A stretch of DNA of 64,000 bases from Rhizobium leguminosarum bv. trifolii WSM1325 (lineage in GTDB: Bacteria > Pseudomonadota > Alphaproteobacteria > Rhizobiales > Rhizobiaceae): the NCBI GenBank assembly GCA_000023185.1, contig CP001623.1, positions 124,001-188,000 of the forward strand. The letters run 5' to 3'. Both the position numbers and the translations under genes were made by a program. Shown here in pieces: positions 53,099 to 61,725 of this stretch; position 1 is the stretch's first letter, and every line of letters begins with the position of its first letter. Below the pieces are notes generated by a model. It did no database searches and was not told where the DNA came from. It worked only from the letters and a program-made list of their open reading frames with translations.

Positions 53099-53674
53099 TC
53101 AAGGGGCGACGACTTTGACGTTCGTGATCGGCCCGGGCTTGCGAACGGCATCGGATCGGTGGACCTCGGCCTTCACGACATTGGTGCCGTGCTCGTTTTC
53201 GAGTTCGATTTCAAGACGCCTGCCGAGCTGGTCAACGGCAACCAACGATCCGTTCAGAAGCCCTGCGAGGCTCTCGCGCGAAACACTAAGGACAACTCCC
53301 GGACGCAACCTGTTTTCGCGCGGCTGGTTCCCATTTTTGCCATCCTCGGCGTGATCGCGTCCATGCTTTCGGCCATGGTCATCATCACCTCCGCTTTGGC
53401 CGCCACGATCATCCGCCGAGTCGTCCTGGCCGCCACGATGACCATGATCGCCGTTGCCGGACTTGTCGCCGCCGCTGCGGCCGCCTTGATCGTCACCGCC
53501 GGAATTACCGCTGCCACTGCCGCCACCGTGGTCATCGCCACCTGAACCATCGCTGCCACCGCGCGCATAGGCGGCGGACGAGAAGGCATTGTCTGCGGTC
53601 AGAACGGCGGGAATTGCAGTCACGGATATCATGGCTGCAGACACTATGAGAAACTTTTGCAACGGGGCCGACAT
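53099..53674 (-). CDS. Exported Asp/Gly/His-rich protein
   Basis: The 191-residue product starts at ATG 53674 with GGAGGAAAGCC upstream. It has a signal peptide (cleavage after AYA near residue 37) and a central low-complexity Gly/Asp/His region (about residues 39-115). The C-terminal stretch of about 70 residues (RPGVVLSVSRESLAGL... ) resembles a degenerate PepSY or protease-propeptide-like fold. Its make-up mirrors the 52484-52978 gene. The region is acidic and His-containing, fitting metal binding. Identity is uncertain. Confidence 0.72.
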   Translation of the reverse strand: MSAPLQKFLIVSAAMISVTAIPAVLTADNAFSSAAYARGGSDGSGGDDHGGGSGSGNSGGDDQGGRSGGDKSGNGDHGHRGGQDDSADDRGGQSGGDDDHGRKHGRDHAEDGKNGNQPRENRLRPGVVLSVSRESLAGLLNGSLVAVDQLGRRLEIELENEHGTNVVKAEVHRSDAVRKPGPITNVKVVAP

Positions 53675-53996
53675 TGGCTTTCCTCCATCCATGTTTGAAG
53701 ACGGACAGGATTGCACACCACTGCTGACGAGCCGCTGAGCGTGATTGTCAGCATCCTGTCAAGCAATGGAATAGTACTCTGAGACGATGAGCGTTTTTGG
53801 CGCTTTCTAGCCAAGGTCACTTATCCGCTGTCGGCCCAGGGCTGTCGGACGAGACGGATGTCTGCTTTCGGGGAAAAGCCCAGTAAACTACCGCGACCGA
53901 CTTGAAGGCGCGAAGCTGCCGAAGACTTATTGCCCCCGCTTCCAGCCGTTTGCGGAAATTGCTCAAGTTCACTTGACGTCGAAGAGAAGACCAAGC
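53675..53996. other. About 320 bp between the Asp-rich protein and the cyclase gene
   Basis: No credible gene is present. On the minus strand a TTGACA hexamer (complement of 53756-53761) and an imperfect GCTGA-N9-TCAGC repeat follow upstream of the 53674 start, likely the promoter and an operator region for the exported-protein/two-component operon. The rest is short antisense frames. Confidence 0.4.
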
Positions 53997-55403
53997 TCAC
54001 GACAGCGCAAAAATCCTTACCTCTCTCCCGATGCCCTGAAGCTCCGCCATTCGGGAGGCCGAGGTGATGCCGCTGTCGCGGAGGATCTCTGAAACCTGGG
54101 CATCCTCGACGATCGCCTCGGTCGTCATGATCACATTGGGATCGGCAAGGCCCTGGACGCGCGACGCGATATTGACGGTCTGGCCGAAGTAGTCCTGGCG
54201 GTCGTTCAGGTTGACCGCGAGGCATGGTCCTTCATGGATGCCGATCTTCAGCAGAAGATCGTCGCTGCCGTGTTCGGCATTCAACCGAAGCATGGCCTCC
54301 CGCATCTTGAGTGCGGCCGCCACCGCACGGTCCGGGCTTGGAAAGGTCGCCATCACGGCATCGCCTATGGTCTTGACGACTGCTCCGGCCTCTGTGGCGA
54401 CGATCTCGTGTAGAACCCGGAAATGCGCTCGCACCAGATCGAAAGCGGCAAGATCTCCGACGCGCTCGTAAAGCGCGGTCGAGCCCCTCAAGTCGGTGAA
54501 GAGGAAGGTCAGGCTGGTGATCTTGAGGCGCTGGTCGACGTCGAGTGTGTCGGTCCGATAGATGTCCCGGAAGCTCTGGTTCGTCAGCAGTCGCTTGGCT
54601 GTCAGGAAAGGCCGCCTGCGGCCCAAGAGGTCGTGCAGCTCGTCTCCCGCGATGCAGACGTTCGGCACCACTCTGCGATCGGTGTGGTTTTCGAGCGTCA
54701 ACCGCAGTGAGCCCGGGCGCAGGGTCAGCGTTTCGTTCAGCGCATGCGTCCGACTGATGATCATCGAGAGGGTTTGACGTTCGTCGGTGGGTTCACCCTG
54801 CACGTCGATGAACTGCGCCGAGTGTGTCACCGGATCGAAGATGATGACGAATTGCGCCGGCAGCTGCAGGGAGACGAAGGCCTTTTCGCCCGGAGCCAAC
54901 TCGATCATCTCCAGCTGGATGCGCGAGAACCTCGCTTCGAGATCGTCAGGCAAGTCGACGCCGGAGCTGAAGAAGATCTGGCGGTAGTACTCGAGCGGTG
55001 GCAACCGATCGGGATCGTGACCGGCAATCCTGCGCACGCGCGGGCTGACCGTGAACGTGACCTCGACCATCTCGTCGAGGGTCGGCTCGTATCCGGCCGC
55101 GCAGAGCGCGCAATGATACGTCTCGTGGACGACGGTTTTGAGGGTTGCGCCGCTGTCGAGGACGCCGCCGCATCCCGGGCAAAGGACATTCCAGGTCATC
55201 TCGAATGCGCCTATGCGGGCTGCATGCAGAAACGCGGCGATGGTTTTCTCTTCATCGAGATGGTGGGTATCGGCGAAAGCGAGCGCATTGATGCGATTGA
55301 GCTCACGATCCGAGCCATGCGTGACGACGTTTTCGATGCAGTCGACCGTCTGCGGGTCAGCCGCCTGTCGCAGGGAGGCAAAAAGTACGTCCACTTCGCT
55401 CAT
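53997..55403 (-). CDS. Class III adenylate/guanylate cyclase with zinc-ribbon-like N-terminal domain
   Basis: The 468-residue cytoplasmic protein has a C-terminal class III cyclase domain (about 290-460). Both metal Asp residues are visible (LFTDLRGST and KTIGDAVMA), and the VNIASRV motif supplies the transition-state Asn and Arg. The N-terminal half belongs to a DUF5939-type sensor and carries two CxxC pairs (CPGC near residue 75, CALC near 98) likely forming a zinc ribbon. It may respond to stress or redox and feed the Crp/Fnr-type regulators found in rhizobia. It stands alone. Confidence 0.87.
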   Translation of the reverse strand: MSEVDVLFASLRQAADPQTVDCIENVVTHGSDRELNRINALAFADTHHLDEEKTIAAFLHAARIGAFEMTWNVLCPGCGGVLDSGATLKTVVHETYHCALCAAGYEPTLDEMVEVTFTVSPRVRRIAGHDPDRLPPLEYYRQIFFSSGVDLPDDLEARFSRIQLEMIELAPGEKAFVSLQLPAQFVIIFDPVTHSAQFIDVQGEPTDERQTLSMIISRTHALNETLTLRPGSLRLTLENHTDRRVVPNVCIAGDELHDLLGRRRPFLTAKRLLTNQSFRDIYRTDTLDVDQRLKITSLTFLFTDLRGSTALYERVGDLAAFDLVRAHFRVLHEIVATEAGAVVKTIGDAVMATFPSPDRAVAAALKMREAMLRLNAEHGSDDLLLKIGIHEGPCLAVNLNDRQDYFGQTVNIASRVQGLADPNVIMTTEAIVEDAQVSEILRDSGITSASRMAELQGIGREVRIFALS

Positions 55404-55527
55404 GAGACAAGTCTCCGTGTGCAGAACCCACGGCGGACGACGCCAGGATGGGGATCATAACACGGGGGTTATCCAATAGAAATCTAAAGGCTTGGATGCT
55501 GCTCGCTTCCCGAGCGAAAACGGGGTT

Positions 55528-56013
55528 TCAGTTCCCCTTGTATATCCGCTTCAGCGCCGTCAGCAGCGCATCCAGTTCGTCGCGCGAAAACAGCTCGATG
55601 AAACGCTGCTCGTGCCTATCGATCAGCGCACGCGCCCGCGCGAGCATTGCGTGTCCCGCCTTCGTCAGATGAAGTTCCTGGCGCCGGCGGTCGGCCGCGG
55701 AGGGACGGCGCTCGATCAGGTCGCGGGCTGCCAGCCTATTGACGAGGGCCATCATCGTCGCCCGGTCGGTGCCGAGCGTATTGGCAAGGTCGATCTGCGA
55801 TGCGCCCGGATTGCCGGCGACGAGTTCCATCACAGCCAGCTGCTTTTGCGTCAGCGCCAGCTCCTCCATGGTTTCGGCGAAGTCGCGATAGATCGCGACA
55901 TGGGCCATGCGCAGATGAAATCCCAGCAGATCGCCTAGCCGGCCGACGTCGAGGCCCGGTGTCGCGGGAGCATCTTCGCCCTCGAAATCGTCCTGCGGTG
56001 ATTTTGTCGCCAT
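55528..56013 (-). CDS. MarR-family regulator of hydroxycinnamate catabolism
   Basis: The 161-residue protein is a winged HTH with the MarR blocks LTQKQLAVMELV and DRATMMALVNRLAARDLIERRPSAADRRRQ. It is divergent from the feruloyl-CoA synthetase gene, with a perfect palindrome between them. In other proteobacteria regulators in this position (FerR, CouR, HcaR types) repress hydroxycinnamate genes and are released by the CoA thioester. That mechanism is inferred here. Confidence 0.87.
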   Translation of the reverse strand: MATKSPQDDFEGEDAPATPGLDVGRLGDLLGFHLRMAHVAIYRDFAETMEELALTQKQLAVMELVAGNPGASQIDLANTLGTDRATMMALVNRLAARDLIERRPSAADRRRQELHLTKAGHAMLARARALIDRHEQRFIELFSRDELDALLTALKRIYKGN

Positions 56014-56153
56014 CGTTCGTTCTCGCCTCGTCCAGGCGCCATAACCATCAAAATCAGCGGGTTAGTCAATATCCGCAGTGCGGATTTCCTCGCGCCAATC
56101 GAGCGATCGGATTTGCCGTAAACAGCCTCTTGCATCACAGGAAAAAGATATTA

Positions 56154-56168
56154 GTATGTGTTGCATAC
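56154..56168. promoter_or_regulatory. Palindromic operator of the feruloyl-CoA operon
   Basis: GTATG-TGTTG-CATAC is a perfect 5-5-5 inverted repeat 44 bp before the fcs-like ATG and 140 bp before the MarR ATG. Its place between the MarR gene and its presumed target fits a repressor site. Confidence 0.6.
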
Positions 56169-56212
56169 AAATGTGATGCCTGCCGCGGGGAGCAGCGGGC
56201 ATGGGAGGAGAA

Positions 56213-57799
56213 ATGGCGCATTCCTTTTCCGGGATGGCTTCGTCGGCGGATTGCGGACTGGTGACGGATGATCCGATCCTTTACCGCGCCCGCGTCGCAC
56301 CGGACCGTCCGGCTCTGTTCGAGATCGCCACCAACCGGCAGCTCAGCTATGCCGAGCTCGATACGCGGATCGCCCGCTGCGCCGGCCTGCTGAGCGATGT
56401 GCTCGGAGCGCGCCGCGACGGGGGGCGTGTCGCCCTGCTGGCGCGCAATTCCCTGGATTCGATCGTGCTTGCCTTTGCCTGCCAGCGTGCCGGCGCCATC
56501 TACGTGCCGCTCAACTGGCGCCTCAACGCCGCCGAGCTTCGGCCGATCCTTGCCGATTGCGCCCCGGTTCTGCTCGTTCACGACGAGGAGTTTGCGGCAA
56601 CCGTCGCCAGCCTTGCGGGAGCCGATCCTGAGATGGCGGTGATATCGACGGCGGACGGTCCGGCCGGGTTCGCCGCGCGGATTGAGGCGAGCCTTCCGGC
56701 CGCGCCGGTGTCCGCCGATGCCGATGGAGCCTGCGTCCTTCTCTACACCTCGGGCACGACGGGACAGCCGAAGGGCGTCGTCATTACCCGCCGCAACGCT
56801 TTTTTTGCCGCCTTTAATTTTTCCGTCGTCGGAGAGATCGGGCCGGGATCCGTCGCCCTGTGCGACCTGCCGTTCTTCCACACGATCGGGCTGATTGCCG
56901 TCGCGCGCACCACATTGATGCTGGGCGGCACGCTTGTTGTCTCCGACCGCTTCACGCCGGCGCGCACACTCGCAGCCCTTGCCGACCGGCAGCGTGCCGT
57001 CACCCATTATTTCGCGGTGCCGCAGATCGCGCTCGCCTTGCGCAATGATCCCGTCTACAGCGCCGCGGCGCTCGCCGGCCTGCATGCGCTCTTCGTCGGC
57101 GGCGCGCCGCTGACGCAGGCGCTGATTGAAAGCTATCTCGACGACGGCGTTGCGCTGGTCAACGGTTACGGCATGAGCGAGGCCGGAACGGTGCTGCACG
57201 TACCGATCGACCGGCGCGCCGTGCAGGACAATCCCGGCAGCGTCGGTCTTCCGGCACCCTTGCTCGACATTCGCATCGTCGGCGAGGACGGCCGGGAAGT
57301 TGACGACGGCGAGACCGGTGAACTCTGGCTGCGCGGGCCGGCGGTGACGCCCGGCTACTGGAACAAGCCTCAGGAAACCGCTGCCGCCTTCACCGAGGGC
57401 TGGTACCGCACCGGCGATCTCGGCCGACGCGAAGCGAACGGCTTTTATCACATCGTCGACCGGCTGAAGGACATGTACATCAGCGGCGGCGAGAATGTTT
57501 ATCCCGCCGAGGTCGAAGCCGCACTCGCAAGTCATCCCGCTATCCTCGATGCCGCGGTCGTCGGCATTCCCGACATCCGGTGGGGCGAATGCGGCCTCGC
57601 CTATGTCGTGCTGCGGCCGGGTGCCGTGGCAACGGGCGATGAGATCGCCGGCCATTGCGCGGCAAGGCTCGCCGCCTTCAAGCGTCCGGCGCGCATCCTC
57701 TTCGTCGAGGCCATTCCCCGCACCGCCTCCGGCAAGGTGCAGAAATATGTCCTGCGCCAGTTCCATTTTGACGAAACCCTTCAACGACAGGCCCTGTGA
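56213..57799 (+). CDS. fcs: Feruloyl-CoA synthetase-type acyl-CoA ligase
   Basis: From ATG 56213 (GGAGGAG immediately upstream) the 528-residue protein is an AMP-forming ligase. It has the P-loop LLYTSGTTGQPKG (178-189), NGYGMSEAG and YRTGDLGRREANGFYHIVDR, and the catalytic Lys in RTASGKVQKY near the C-terminus. It activates hydroxycinnamates such as ferulate to CoA thioesters using ATP. It is followed by the hydratase-lyase and is controlled by the MarR gene. The precise hydroxycinnamate cannot be read from the sequence. Confidence 0.85.
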   Translation: MAHSFSGMASSADCGLVTDDPILYRARVAPDRPALFEIATNRQLSYAELDTRIARCAGLLSDVLGARRDGGRVALLARNSLDSIVLAFACQRAGAIYVPLNWRLNAAELRPILADCAPVLLVHDEEFAATVASLAGADPEMAVISTADGPAGFAARIEASLPAAPVSADADGACVLLYTSGTTGQPKGVVITRRNAFFAAFNFSVVGEIGPGSVALCDLPFFHTIGLIAVARTTLMLGGTLVVSDRFTPARTLAALADRQRAVTHYFAVPQIALALRNDPVYSAAALAGLHALFVGGAPLTQALIESYLDDGVALVNGYGMSEAGTVLHVPIDRRAVQDNPGSVGLPAPLLDIRIVGEDGREVDDGETGELWLRGPAVTPGYWNKPQETAAAFTEGWYRTGDLGRREANGFYHIVDRLKDMYISGGENVYPAEVEAALASHPAILDAAVVGIPDIRWGECGLAYVVLRPGAVATGDEIAGHCAARLAAFKRPARILFVEAIPRTASGKVQKYVLRQFHFDETLQRQAL

Positions 57800-57841
57800 C
57801 GCGGCCCCCGGCATTCACGCCGAAACCCATGGAGCAACCTC

Positions 57842-58666
57842 ATGACTGAAGACAAATCGCCGGTTCTGGTCGAATTCGACAGCGGCATCGCCTTCGTGAC
57901 CCTCAACCGGCCGGAAAAGCGCAATGCGATGAATCCGGCCCTGAATATCAGGATGCTCGAAGTGCTCGACGAGCTCGAGGGCGACGAGCGCTGCGGCGTC
58001 CTCGTCCTGCGCGGCGCCGGCGAATCCTGGTCCGCCGGCATGGATCTGAAGGAATATTTCCGCGACAATGACGACAAGCCGCGTGACGTCACGCTGAAGG
58101 CGCGGCGCCAGTCCGGCAATTGGTGGGGCCGGCTGATGTATTTCGAAAAGCCGACGATCGCCATGGTCAACGGCTGGTGCTTCGGCGGCGCCTTCACGCC
58201 GCTGGTTTCCTGCGATCTCGCCATCGCCGCCGAGGAGGCGAATTTCGGCCTCTCCGAGATCAATTGGGGCATTCTGCCGGGCGGCAATGTCACCCGTGCG
58301 GTCGCCGAAGTGATGCGCCATCGCGACGCTCTCTATTACATCATGACCGGCGAACTGTTCGGCGGGCGCAAGGCTGCGGAAATGGGTCTCGTCAACGAGG
58401 CCGTGCCGCTGGCGGAGCTTGAACCCCGGGTCCGCAAGATCTGCGCCAGCCTGCTCGAAAAGAACCCGGTGACGCTGAAGGCCGCCAAGGACACCTACAA
58501 GCGCGTGCGCAACCTGCCATGGGATCTCGCCGACGATTACATCTACGCCAAGCTGGAGCAGATGCTGTTTCTCGACAAGACCAAGGGGCGCGACGAGGGG
58601 CTGAAGCAGTTCCTCGACGACAAGACCTATCAGCCGGGGCTCGGCGCCTATAAGCGCGGCCGCTGA
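57842..58666 (+). CDS. ech: p-Hydroxycinnamoyl-CoA hydratase-lyase
   Basis: The 274-residue crotonase-fold enzyme has the oxyanion-hole segment SAGMDLKEYFRD (residues 64-75), GWCFGGAFTPLVSCDLA, and the catalytic Glu 139 in FGLSEINWG. These closely match the known hydratase-lyase of Pseudomonas. It hydrates feruloyl-CoA and splits it to vanillin and acetyl-CoA. Downstream vanillin oxidation in this operon is not present, but two vanillin-dehydrogenase-like genes lie about 10 kb away in the other operon. It lies 42 bp after the ligase gene. Confidence 0.92.
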   Translation: MTEDKSPVLVEFDSGIAFVTLNRPEKRNAMNPALNIRMLEVLDELEGDERCGVLVLRGAGESWSAGMDLKEYFRDNDDKPRDVTLKARRQSGNWWGRLMYFEKPTIAMVNGWCFGGAFTPLVSCDLAIAAEEANFGLSEINWGILPGGNVTRAVAEVMRHRDALYYIMTGELFGGRKAAEMGLVNEAVPLAELEPRVRKICASLLEKNPVTLKAAKDTYKRVRNLPWDLADDYIYAKLEQMLFLDKTKGRDEGLKQFLDDKTYQPGLGAYKRGR

Positions 58667-58704
58667 TAGCCGTTGACGAGCCGATCATCGGGAGGAGGAA
58701 AGCA

Positions 58705-59811
58705 ATGAAAATCCATGCTGCGGTGGCGCGTGCGCCCCATATGCCGTTTTCGCTGGAAAGGCTCGATCTGGAGGAGCCGCGCGAGGGTGAAATCCTGGTT
58801 CGCGTCGTGGCGACAGGGGTTTGCCACACCGATATCGTCATGCGTGACCAGCATCTGCCGGTGCCGCAGCCGGTCGTGCTCGGTCACGAAGGCGCCGGCA
58901 TCGTCGAGCGTGTCGGGCCGGGCGTTGCCAAGGTCAAGCCCGGCGATCACGTGGTCATGACCTTCAATTCCTGCGGTCATTGCCCGAGCTGCAACGATCA
59001 CGAGGAGACCTATTGCCACGAATTCTTCCCGCGCAACTTCTTCGGTTCCCGCGCCGATGGTTCGAGCGGGATCTCATGCGAGGGCGAGCGGGTTCACGGC
59101 AATATTTTCGGACAATCCTCCTTTGCCAGCCACGCTCTGTGCCATGAGCGCAATATCGTGAAAGTGCCTGAGGATGCGGATCTGGCGCTGCTCGGGCCGC
59201 TCGCCTGCGGCATCCAGACCGGGGCCGGTGCGGTCATGAACGCGCTGAAGATCGAACCGGGAAAAGTGCTCGCGGTTTTCGGCATGGGCTCCGTCGGTCT
59301 TGCCGCCGTGATGGCGGCGCGGATCGTCGGCGCGTCACGGATCATCGCCGTCGACGTCAACGAGACGCGGCTGGCACTTGCGGCGGAACTCGGCGCGACC
59401 GACATCGTCAACGGCAAGGCGAGCGACGCGGTTGCCGCGATCATGGCGCTGACCGGCGCCGGCGTCGATTATTCGATCGATGCCTCCGGCGTGCCCGCCG
59501 TCATCGACCAGTGCGTGCGGGTGCTGGCGCCGCGCGGCACCTGCGGCATCGTCGGGGCCTCGCCCCATGGCGCAACGCTGACGCTCGACCTCACCCATAT
59601 CCTGTCGGGCGGGCGCCGGGTCCGCGGCATCGTCGAGGGCGATTCCAATCCCGACGTGCTGATCCCGTTGTTGATCGACCTGCATCGGCAGGGCCGCTTC
59701 CCGTTCGACAGGCTCATCACCTTCTATGATTTCGCCGACATCAACCAGGCGGTGGAGGACTCGGAAAAGGGCATCGTGCTGAAACCGGTCGTGCGTCAGC
59801 CGGCCGTCTGA
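58705..59811 (+). CDS. Aryl-alcohol dehydrogenase (zinc-dependent, NAD)
   Basis: The 368-residue enzyme has catalytic zinc residues GVCHTDIV (Cys 39) and GHEGAG, a structural zinc loop with four Cys (SCGHCPSCNDHEETYC), and an NAD loop FGMGSVGLA. It resembles benzyl-alcohol and aryl-alcohol dehydrogenases. In this operon it would oxidise coniferyl or another cinnamyl alcohol to the aldehyde, feeding the next gene. It has a GGGAGGAGG site before its ATG. Confidence 0.87.
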   Translation: MKIHAAVARAPHMPFSLERLDLEEPREGEILVRVVATGVCHTDIVMRDQHLPVPQPVVLGHEGAGIVERVGPGVAKVKPGDHVVMTFNSCGHCPSCNDHEETYCHEFFPRNFFGSRADGSSGISCEGERVHGNIFGQSSFASHALCHERNIVKVPEDADLALLGPLACGIQTGAGAVMNALKIEPGKVLAVFGMGSVGLAAVMAARIVGASRIIAVDVNETRLALAAELGATDIVNGKASDAVAAIMALTGAGVDYSIDASGVPAVIDQCVRVLAPRGTCGIVGASPHGATLTLDLTHILSGGRRVRGIVEGDSNPDVLIPLLIDLHRQGRFPFDRLITFYDFADINQAVEDSEKGIVLKPVVRQPAV

Positions 59812-59832
59812 CATCGTTCAAGGGAGGAAACA

Positions 59833-61272
59833 ATGAACACCGTCACCCCAATCGCCACCGATACCAGCCCCGATGTCATGAAGGCGCTGCTTGGCCGGCA
59901 AAGGGCGTCGTTCCTGAGGGATGGCCCGCCGGGCATCGACACCCGCATCGATCGCATCGACCGCGTCATCGCCCTTCTTGTCGATCATAAGGATGCAATC
60001 GCCGCTGCCCTGTCGGAGGATTTCGGCAGCCGCAGCGTCGAGGCGAGCCTGCTTCTCGATGTCTTCACCTGTGTCGGTTCGCTCAAATATGCCAAGGCCC
60101 ATCTTGTCGAATGGCTGAAGCCCGAGCAGCACGAGGCATTGTTCCCGGACGCCGTGGCCGAAGTGGTCTATCAGCCGAAGGGGATTGTCGGGATCCTGAG
60201 CCCGTGGAATTTCCCTTATCAGCTCGCCCTGGCGCCGCTTGCCGGCATTCTCGCCGCCGGCAACCGCGCCATGATCAAGCCGTCGGAGGTGACGCCGGCC
60301 TCGGCCGAATTGATGGCGGAACTCATTGCCGGGGCCTTCGACGAAACGGAAATATCAGTCGTTCAGGGCGGACCGGCGACGGGCACGGCCTTTACATCCC
60401 TTGCCTTCGACCACCTGATCTTCACCGGCGGAACCGCGGTCGCCCATCATGTCATGCGCGCGGCGGCGGAAAACCTGACGCCGCTGACGCTGGAGCTCGG
60501 CGGAAAGTCGCCCGTCATCGTCGGCCGCTCGGGCGACCTCGCAGACGCGGCGCGCCGGGTCATGACCGTCAAGACGCTGAACGCCGGCCAGATCTGCCTT
60601 GCACCTGATCATGTCTATGTGCCCGAGGAAAGCGTCGAAGCCTTTGCCGGCCACGCGGTCGCGGCGGTCGGCGCGATGTATCCGGCGCTGAAGGAAAATC
60701 CTGACTACACCTCGATCGTCAATGCTCGCCACCACGCCCGCATCCAGGGCCTGATCGACGATGCCAGGGCCAAGGGCGCGAGGATCGTCGAGATCAACCC
60801 GGCGGCAGAGAATTTCTCCCAGCAATCGGCCCACCGCATGCCTCCGACCTTAATACTCGATCCCACGGAAGAGATGCGCGTGCTGCAGCAAGAAATCTTC
60901 GGACCGGTGCTGCCGGTCCTTCCCTATCGCGATATCGCCGACGTCATCGATCGTATCAATGCCAGGCCGCGCCCGCTCGCTCTCTATTACTTCAGCCAGG
61001 ATCAGCAGGAGGAGGCCCGCGTTCTCGACAATACGACCTCCGGCGGGGTGACGGTCAACGACTGCATGAGCCACGTCACGGCGGAAGGCCTGCCCTTCGG
61101 CGGCGTCGGCCATTCGGGCATGGGTTCCTATCACGGCAAATTCGGCTTCCTCGCCTTCTCGCATCCGCGCGCCGTCTATCACCAGAGCAGGATGGTGGAA
61201 GCGGAATACATGATGCGGCCGCCCTATGGCGATGCGATGCGTGGCTTCTTGGCGGCGGCGATCTGCAAGTAG
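59833..61272 (+). CDS. calB: Coniferyl-aldehyde dehydrogenase
   Basis: The 479-residue NAD-dependent enzyme has general base Glu 221 in LELGGKSP and nucleophile Cys 255 in NAGQICLAPDH. The short N-terminal helical region and the C-terminal FGGVGHSGMG and GKFGFLAFSHPRAVY blocks are those of CalB-type coniferaldehyde dehydrogenases, not of the two vanillin-type copies upstream. It turns coniferaldehyde into ferulate, the substrate of the ligase at the start of this operon. Confidence 0.85.
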   Translation: MNTVTPIATDTSPDVMKALLGRQRASFLRDGPPGIDTRIDRIDRVIALLVDHKDAIAAALSEDFGSRSVEASLLLDVFTCVGSLKYAKAHLVEWLKPEQHEALFPDAVAEVVYQPKGIVGILSPWNFPYQLALAPLAGILAAGNRAMIKPSEVTPASAELMAELIAGAFDETEISVVQGGPATGTAFTSLAFDHLIFTGGTAVAHHVMRAAAENLTPLTLELGGKSPVIVGRSGDLADAARRVMTVKTLNAGQICLAPDHVYVPEESVEAFAGHAVAAVGAMYPALKENPDYTSIVNARHHARIQGLIDDARAKGARIVEINPAAENFSQQSAHRMPPTLILDPTEEMRVLQQEIFGPVLPVLPYRDIADVIDRINARPRPLALYYFSQDQQEEARVLDNTTSGGVTVNDCMSHVTAEGLPFGGVGHSGMGSYHGKFGFLAFSHPRAVYHQSRMVEAEYMMRPPYGDAMRGFLAAAICK

Positions 61273-61290
61273 TCGAAGAAGCGTTGGACG

Positions 61291-61322
61291 ATGCCGTCGG
61301 CAGCCGCGGCTGCTGGCGGCAT
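61291..61322 (+). terminator. Hairpin after the calB gene
   Basis: ATGCCG (61291-61296) pairs with CGGCAT (61317-61322), and inside it GCAGCC pairs with GGCTGC. It lies 18 bp after the stop. There is no U tract, so a factor-dependent terminator or stabilising hairpin is more likely than an intrinsic one. Confidence 0.4.
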
Positions 61323-61725
61323 GGGATGGCTGCTTGCAACGAATGGCCCGATTGCGCAGGCTTATCCGGATAACGCTATATTGTGTCATTGGGATATGTG
61401 TCCCGACGCAGAGGATGCTGTTGTTAAATATGCCTTATGCCGCGGCTGCTAGGCGTTGAACCGCAGGGCGTTGCGGACATGATGTCTCTTGCCGTGCTGG
61501 AGCACGACCTTTCCATAGATGTTGCCAAATCTGGCAGCAGGCCTGGGTGCCCATACCTAATCGTCGGGGCGGACGCCTGCTTTCCTGTCATCGCATTGCT
61601 GCCGACCGGCCGGGAGACGCGTCTGCGAAGGAATATGGCTTGATAGGTCTTTGATTTAACGAAGCTCAAACCAGTGTTGCCCTATGATTGGTTCGGTACA
61701 TGTATTGGAAGGTGGATCCAACGCA
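61323..61725. other. About 400 bp without a convincing gene
   Basis: Short frames on both strands (for example near 61437-61643) have no ribosome sites and no recognisable domain. The region probably holds the promoter for the GGDEF gene; I see no repeat or RNA structure to call. Confidence 0.45.

Noticed and set aside
52728..53545. Tandem repeat or CRISPR-like structure
   Set aside because: The periodicity comes from Gly/Asp-rich coding of two exported proteins; there are no fixed repeats or unique spacers.
53159..53589. Ala/Val-rich frames inside the Asp-rich protein gene
   Set aside because: They arise from reading GAC/GGC repeats in other frames.
56135..57814. 559-residue minus-strand frame
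   Set aside because: Antisense to the feruloyl-CoA synthetase, whose motifs are clear.
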